Shown here: positions 13,018-14,945 of the stretch, in pieces | Numbering within the stretch: the first letter of the stretch is position 1 | Layout: the number at the start of each line of letters is the position of its first letter | Assembly: GCA_003551945.1 (NCBI GenBank) | Contig: PUNZ01000142.1 | Span: 1 to 14,945 of the forward strand | Source of the DNA: Halovenus sp. | GTDB lineage: Archaea; Halobacteriota; Halobacteria; Halobacteriales; Haloarculaceae | DNA: 14,945 nucleotides | Reading direction: 5' to 3' | Notes under the pieces: model-generated | Databases searched by the model: none | Seen by the model: only the letters and a program-made list of their open reading frames with translations | Told to the model about the DNA's origin: nothing | Translations under genes and position numbers: made by a program

Positions 13018-13893
13018 ATGGTTACCGTCCGGGCACCAGCAACGAGCGCGAATCTTGGCAGTGGCTTCGATGTCTTCGGCGTTGCCCTCTCACATCCCGC
13101 AGACATCGTCCGTGTAAGCAAGGCTGACCGGACGACAATCGACATTATCGGCGCAGGGAGCCAGTACATCCCAGAGGACCCCGATAAAAACACCGTCGGC
13201 GCAGTTGCAGACGCGCTTGAAGCCCCCGCACATATTGAGATTAACAAAGGTGTGCGTCCCGCGTCTGGACTTGGCTCCTCAGCCGCAAGTGCCGCTGCCG
13301 CAGCGGTTGCACTGAATGAGCTATACGACCGTGGCTATACACGAGAGGAACTCGTCCCGATTGCCGCCGAAGGGGAAGCCGTCGTCTCGGGTGATGCACA
13401 CGATGACAACGTGGCTCCCTCGATTATGGGTGGCTTCACGATTGCCACTGACCACGGCGTCACGAAAGTTGATGCAGATATCCCACTCGTCGTCTGTCTT
13501 CCGGATATCGTCGTCTCGACGCGCGATGCTCGAGGCGTGATTCCACGCGAAACGACGGTGGACAAACTCGTCGAGACCGTTGGGAACGCTGCGACGCTCA
13601 CTGCCGGGATGCACCGCAACGACCCCGAACTTGTCGGTGCAGGAATGCACGATTCGGTGATTACCCCCTCACGTGAGAAACTCATACGGGGCTACGATTC
13701 AGTTCGGACAGCCGCGTTGGATGCAGGCGCGACCGGTGTGACAATCAGCGGTGCCGGCCCCTCAATTATTGCGGCCTGTACCGAGACGACACAGCGGTCA
13801 GTTGGGATTTCGATGCTTGAAGCGTTCGATGCACTTGATATCACCGCACAAGTGTATCAGACGAAAATCGGCCCTGGGGCACAGATACTATAA
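13018..13893 (+). CDS. thrB: Homoserine kinase
   Basis: The 291-residue GHMP-family kinase converts homoserine to O-phosphohomoserine in threonine synthesis. The N-terminus is MVTVRAPATSANLGSGFDVF, diagnostic of ThrB. The ATP-binding loop is RPASGLGSSAASAAAAAVAL at about residues 80-99, and the third motif is GATGVTISGAGPSIIA. An in-frame ATG at 12964 would add 18 residues that do not belong to the family, so I chose 13018, where the GHMP strand begins at once. A T-rich stretch (ACATTTTT, about 12984-12991) is 27-34 nt upstream of that start. The 3' end overlaps the convergent lipoprotein gene by 6 nt. The gene is complete and stands alone, with no other threonine genes in view. Confidence 0.95.
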   Translation: MVTVRAPATSANLGSGFDVFGVALSHPADIVRVSKADRTTIDIIGAGSQYIPEDPDKNTVGAVADALEAPAHIEINKGVRPASGLGSSAASAAAAAVALNELYDRGYTREELVPIAAEGEAVVSGDAHDDNVAPSIMGGFTIATDHGVTKVDADIPLVVCLPDIVVSTRDARGVIPRETTVDKLVETVGNAATLTAGMHRNDPELVGAGMHDSVITPSREKLIRGYDSVRTAALDAGATGVTISGAGPSIIAACTETTQRSVGISMLEAFDALDITAQVYQTKIGPGAQIL

Positions 13894-14388
13894 AAAATCG
13901 AAGTGTGGGTCGACAATTTCGAGGCTGACAGTTACCTGAATAGGGTCATCGTAGTCCGAGACACCCATATCATCGTGATAATCTGAATAATCCACGGTGA
14001 TGTAGTGTGGCTCATCACCCGTGACGTTCGTCCGGCCGTCATCGGGATTTTCGACTTCAAATACATCCCCACCGTCGGAAACGGCAACACCACCAAGCAT
14101 GTTGTCCCCCGGCGGTTGACGCTCCGATTCGCCAGTCATCACGTACGACCGGTACTGTTCAAACTCCATCTCACTTTTGAAATAAAACACCTGAAACCAG
14201 TTATCATCCGAACGGAACGAGTAGCCGATTTCAGCCGCGCCAATAGCCGGTATCTCCCACCACTGACCGCTGTTGGCTTCGACAGAAACGCGCTCATTGA
14301 CGGTTTTTTCGACGTGTCCCCCAAGGCAACCGCTCAAGCCAACAACACCTGCCGTGGCTGCTGCAGCGAGGAACGACCGTCGGTGCAT
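13888..14388 (-). CDS. Tat-exported lipoprotein of unknown function
   Basis: The 166-residue protein starts MHRRSFLAAAATAGVVGLSGC. The twin arginines at 3-4 and the lipobox LSGC ending at Cys21 mark it as a Tat substrate that is lipid-anchored on the outside of the membrane, a common haloarchaeal arrangement. The mature part is acidic, with many aromatic residues and YRSYVMTGESERQPPGD in the middle. I recognise no enzymatic motif. It resembles the many small secreted beta-rich lipoproteins of unknown role. Its stop codon overlaps the end of thrB, the two sharing 13888-13893. The last codons contain a T6 run on the minus strand that may also help termination. Confidence 0.85.
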   Translation of the reverse strand: MHRRSFLAAAATAGVVGLSGCLGGHVEKTVNERVSVEANSGQWWEIPAIGAAEIGYSFRSDDNWFQVFYFKSEMEFEQYRSYVMTGESERQPPGDNMLGGVAVSDGGDVFEVENPDDGRTNVTGDEPHYITVDYSDYHDDMGVSDYDDPIQVTVSLEIVDPHFDFL

Positions 14389-14427
14389 ACCCGAAGATAC
14401 GAATATCGTCGTCTAAGACCTGACGGA

Positions 14428-14457
14428 CCAATTATCCACCCTGATAACGAGAATTGG
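14428..14457. repeat. Nested inverted repeat in the divergent gap
   Basis: CCAATT at 14428-14433 pairs with AATTGG at 14452-14457. Inside it, TTATC (14432-14436) is a dyad with GATAA (14443-14447). It lies between the lipoprotein start (14388) and the hydrolase start (14527), about 40-70 nt from each. It could be an operator or chance. The remainder of this 138-bp gap holds only a TATA-like GTTTTTGA about 30 nt before 14527. Confidence 0.25.
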
Positions 14458-14526
14458 GCAGCTAAACCATAGTCAGTATGTGAGTGTGCGGGTACGTTTT
14501 TGAAAGACCGACTCGAATAACGAGAT

Positions 14527-14945
14527 ATGGTTGAGGCATCACTCACCTACATCGACCGGGGGACGATTCGTGCCGATATGAACTTCATGCTGCAGAGTCA
14601 AACGGTTGCATCTGCAGTGGACCCCAACCCAGATGCACAGATTGGCGAAGGCCCAGTGTATAACGTTGTTATCGACCATCCCGAGGCCACAATTCTCTGG
14701 GACAGTGGCTCACATCCCGATGCCGGAAACGGGTACTGGCCAGCCGAACTGTACGCCGCATTTGAACACGCTGATGCGGCCGACCGCGACCTCGAAACTG
14801 CTCTCGGCGAGGAGGGCTACGCTATCGAAGATATCGATGCAGTCGTACAGACCCATCTCCATCTCGACCACGCCGGCGGTCTTCGTCATTTCGACGGGAC
14901 GGATGTCCCAATCTATGTCCATGAGGAAGAGTTGAAATTCGCCTA
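14527..14945 (+). CDS. Metallo-beta-lactamase-fold hydrolase, lactonase-like (partial)
   Basis: The frame is open from the ATG at 14527 to the right edge, giving 139 residues. GPVYNVVIDHPEATILWDSG is the N-terminal beta strand pair of the MBL fold. THLHLDHAGG contains the metal ligands His110, His112, Asp114 and His115. The arrangement, with an early interior acid (WDSG) and IYVHEEE after the metal motif, resembles the N-acyl homoserine lactonase-type branch of the superfamily. Substrate specificity cannot be decided from half of the protein. It may act on any lactone or ester. There is no signal peptide. A T-rich box about 30 nt upstream suggests a leaderless transcript. The C-terminal metal ligands lie outside the window. 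Confidence 0.85.
   Translation, partial: MVEASLTYIDRGTIRADMNFMLQSQTVASAVDPNPDAQIGEGPVYNVVIDHPEATILWDSGSHPDAGNGYWPAELYAAFEHADAADRDLETALGEEGYAIEDIDAVVQTHLHLDHAGGLRHFDGTDVPIYVHEEELKFA

Noticed and set aside
1..14945. CRISPR arrays, tRNA or rRNA genes
   Set aside because: No regularly spaced direct repeats and no cloverleaf or rRNA-like stretches were seen while reading through. A tRNA/rRNA covariance search would settle this.

Overview
The window reads as a chromosomal segment of a halophilic archaeon (class Halobacteria). The proteins are strongly acidic, and several families are typical of or restricted to haloarchaea: an HTH_10 (Bat-type) regulator, a small C2C2 zinc-ribbon protein, a Tat-type lipoprotein, TrkA-C membrane proteins and an HTH/Zn-ribbon regulator. 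Many genes have a TATA-like box about 25-30 nt before the start codon and no Shine-Dalgarno sequence, as expected for leaderless archaeal transcripts. GC looks lower than in most haloarchaea. I do not assign a genus.

Region 1 (1-3197): the acidic C-terminal end of an unidentified protein, then an RNA 2',3'-cyclic phosphodiesterase gene (thpR, minus strand) split by a complete IS607-type element of 2468 bp. The element carries a serine recombinase (tnpA) and an RNA-guided nuclease homologue (tnpB). The gene can be rejoined exactly at a GG dinucleotide inside its first catalytic HxTx motif, so the insertion site is known to within the shared GGT. The 3' end of tnpB holds a series of perfect hairpins that look like the guide-RNA (omegaRNA) scaffold.

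Region 2 (3274-4342): a TPR protein and a DUF424 protein in a tight two-gene operon, divergent from thpR. Region 3 (4387-5534, minus): a YhbY/CRM-type RNA-binding protein overlapping an MscS mechanosensitive channel. Region 4 (5748-8788): two translationally coupled membrane proteins with TrkA-C (RCK_C) domains. The second has a roughly 270-residue acidic tail carrying three copies of an FAxLKxxFES-type motif. Region 5 (8984-9613): a 57-residue zinc-ribbon gene and a PNPOx-like flavoprotein gene that meet stop codon to stop codon.

Region 6 (9659-11919, minus): an HTH_10 regulator with a cysteine cluster, a YchF-type NTPase and an HTH/Zn-ribbon regulator. Region 7 (11980-13893, plus): a sugar nucleotidyltransferase, read divergently from the HTH/Zn-ribbon regulator across a promoter with nested inverted repeats, then homoserine kinase (thrB). 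Region 8 (13888-14945): a Tat-exported lipoprotein on the minus strand and the start of a lactonase-like metallo-beta-lactamase-fold hydrolase that runs off the window. Most of the window is ordinary chromosomal housekeeping and regulation. The TnpB/omegaRNA element inside thpR and the repeat-tailed TrkA-C pair are the most notable parts.
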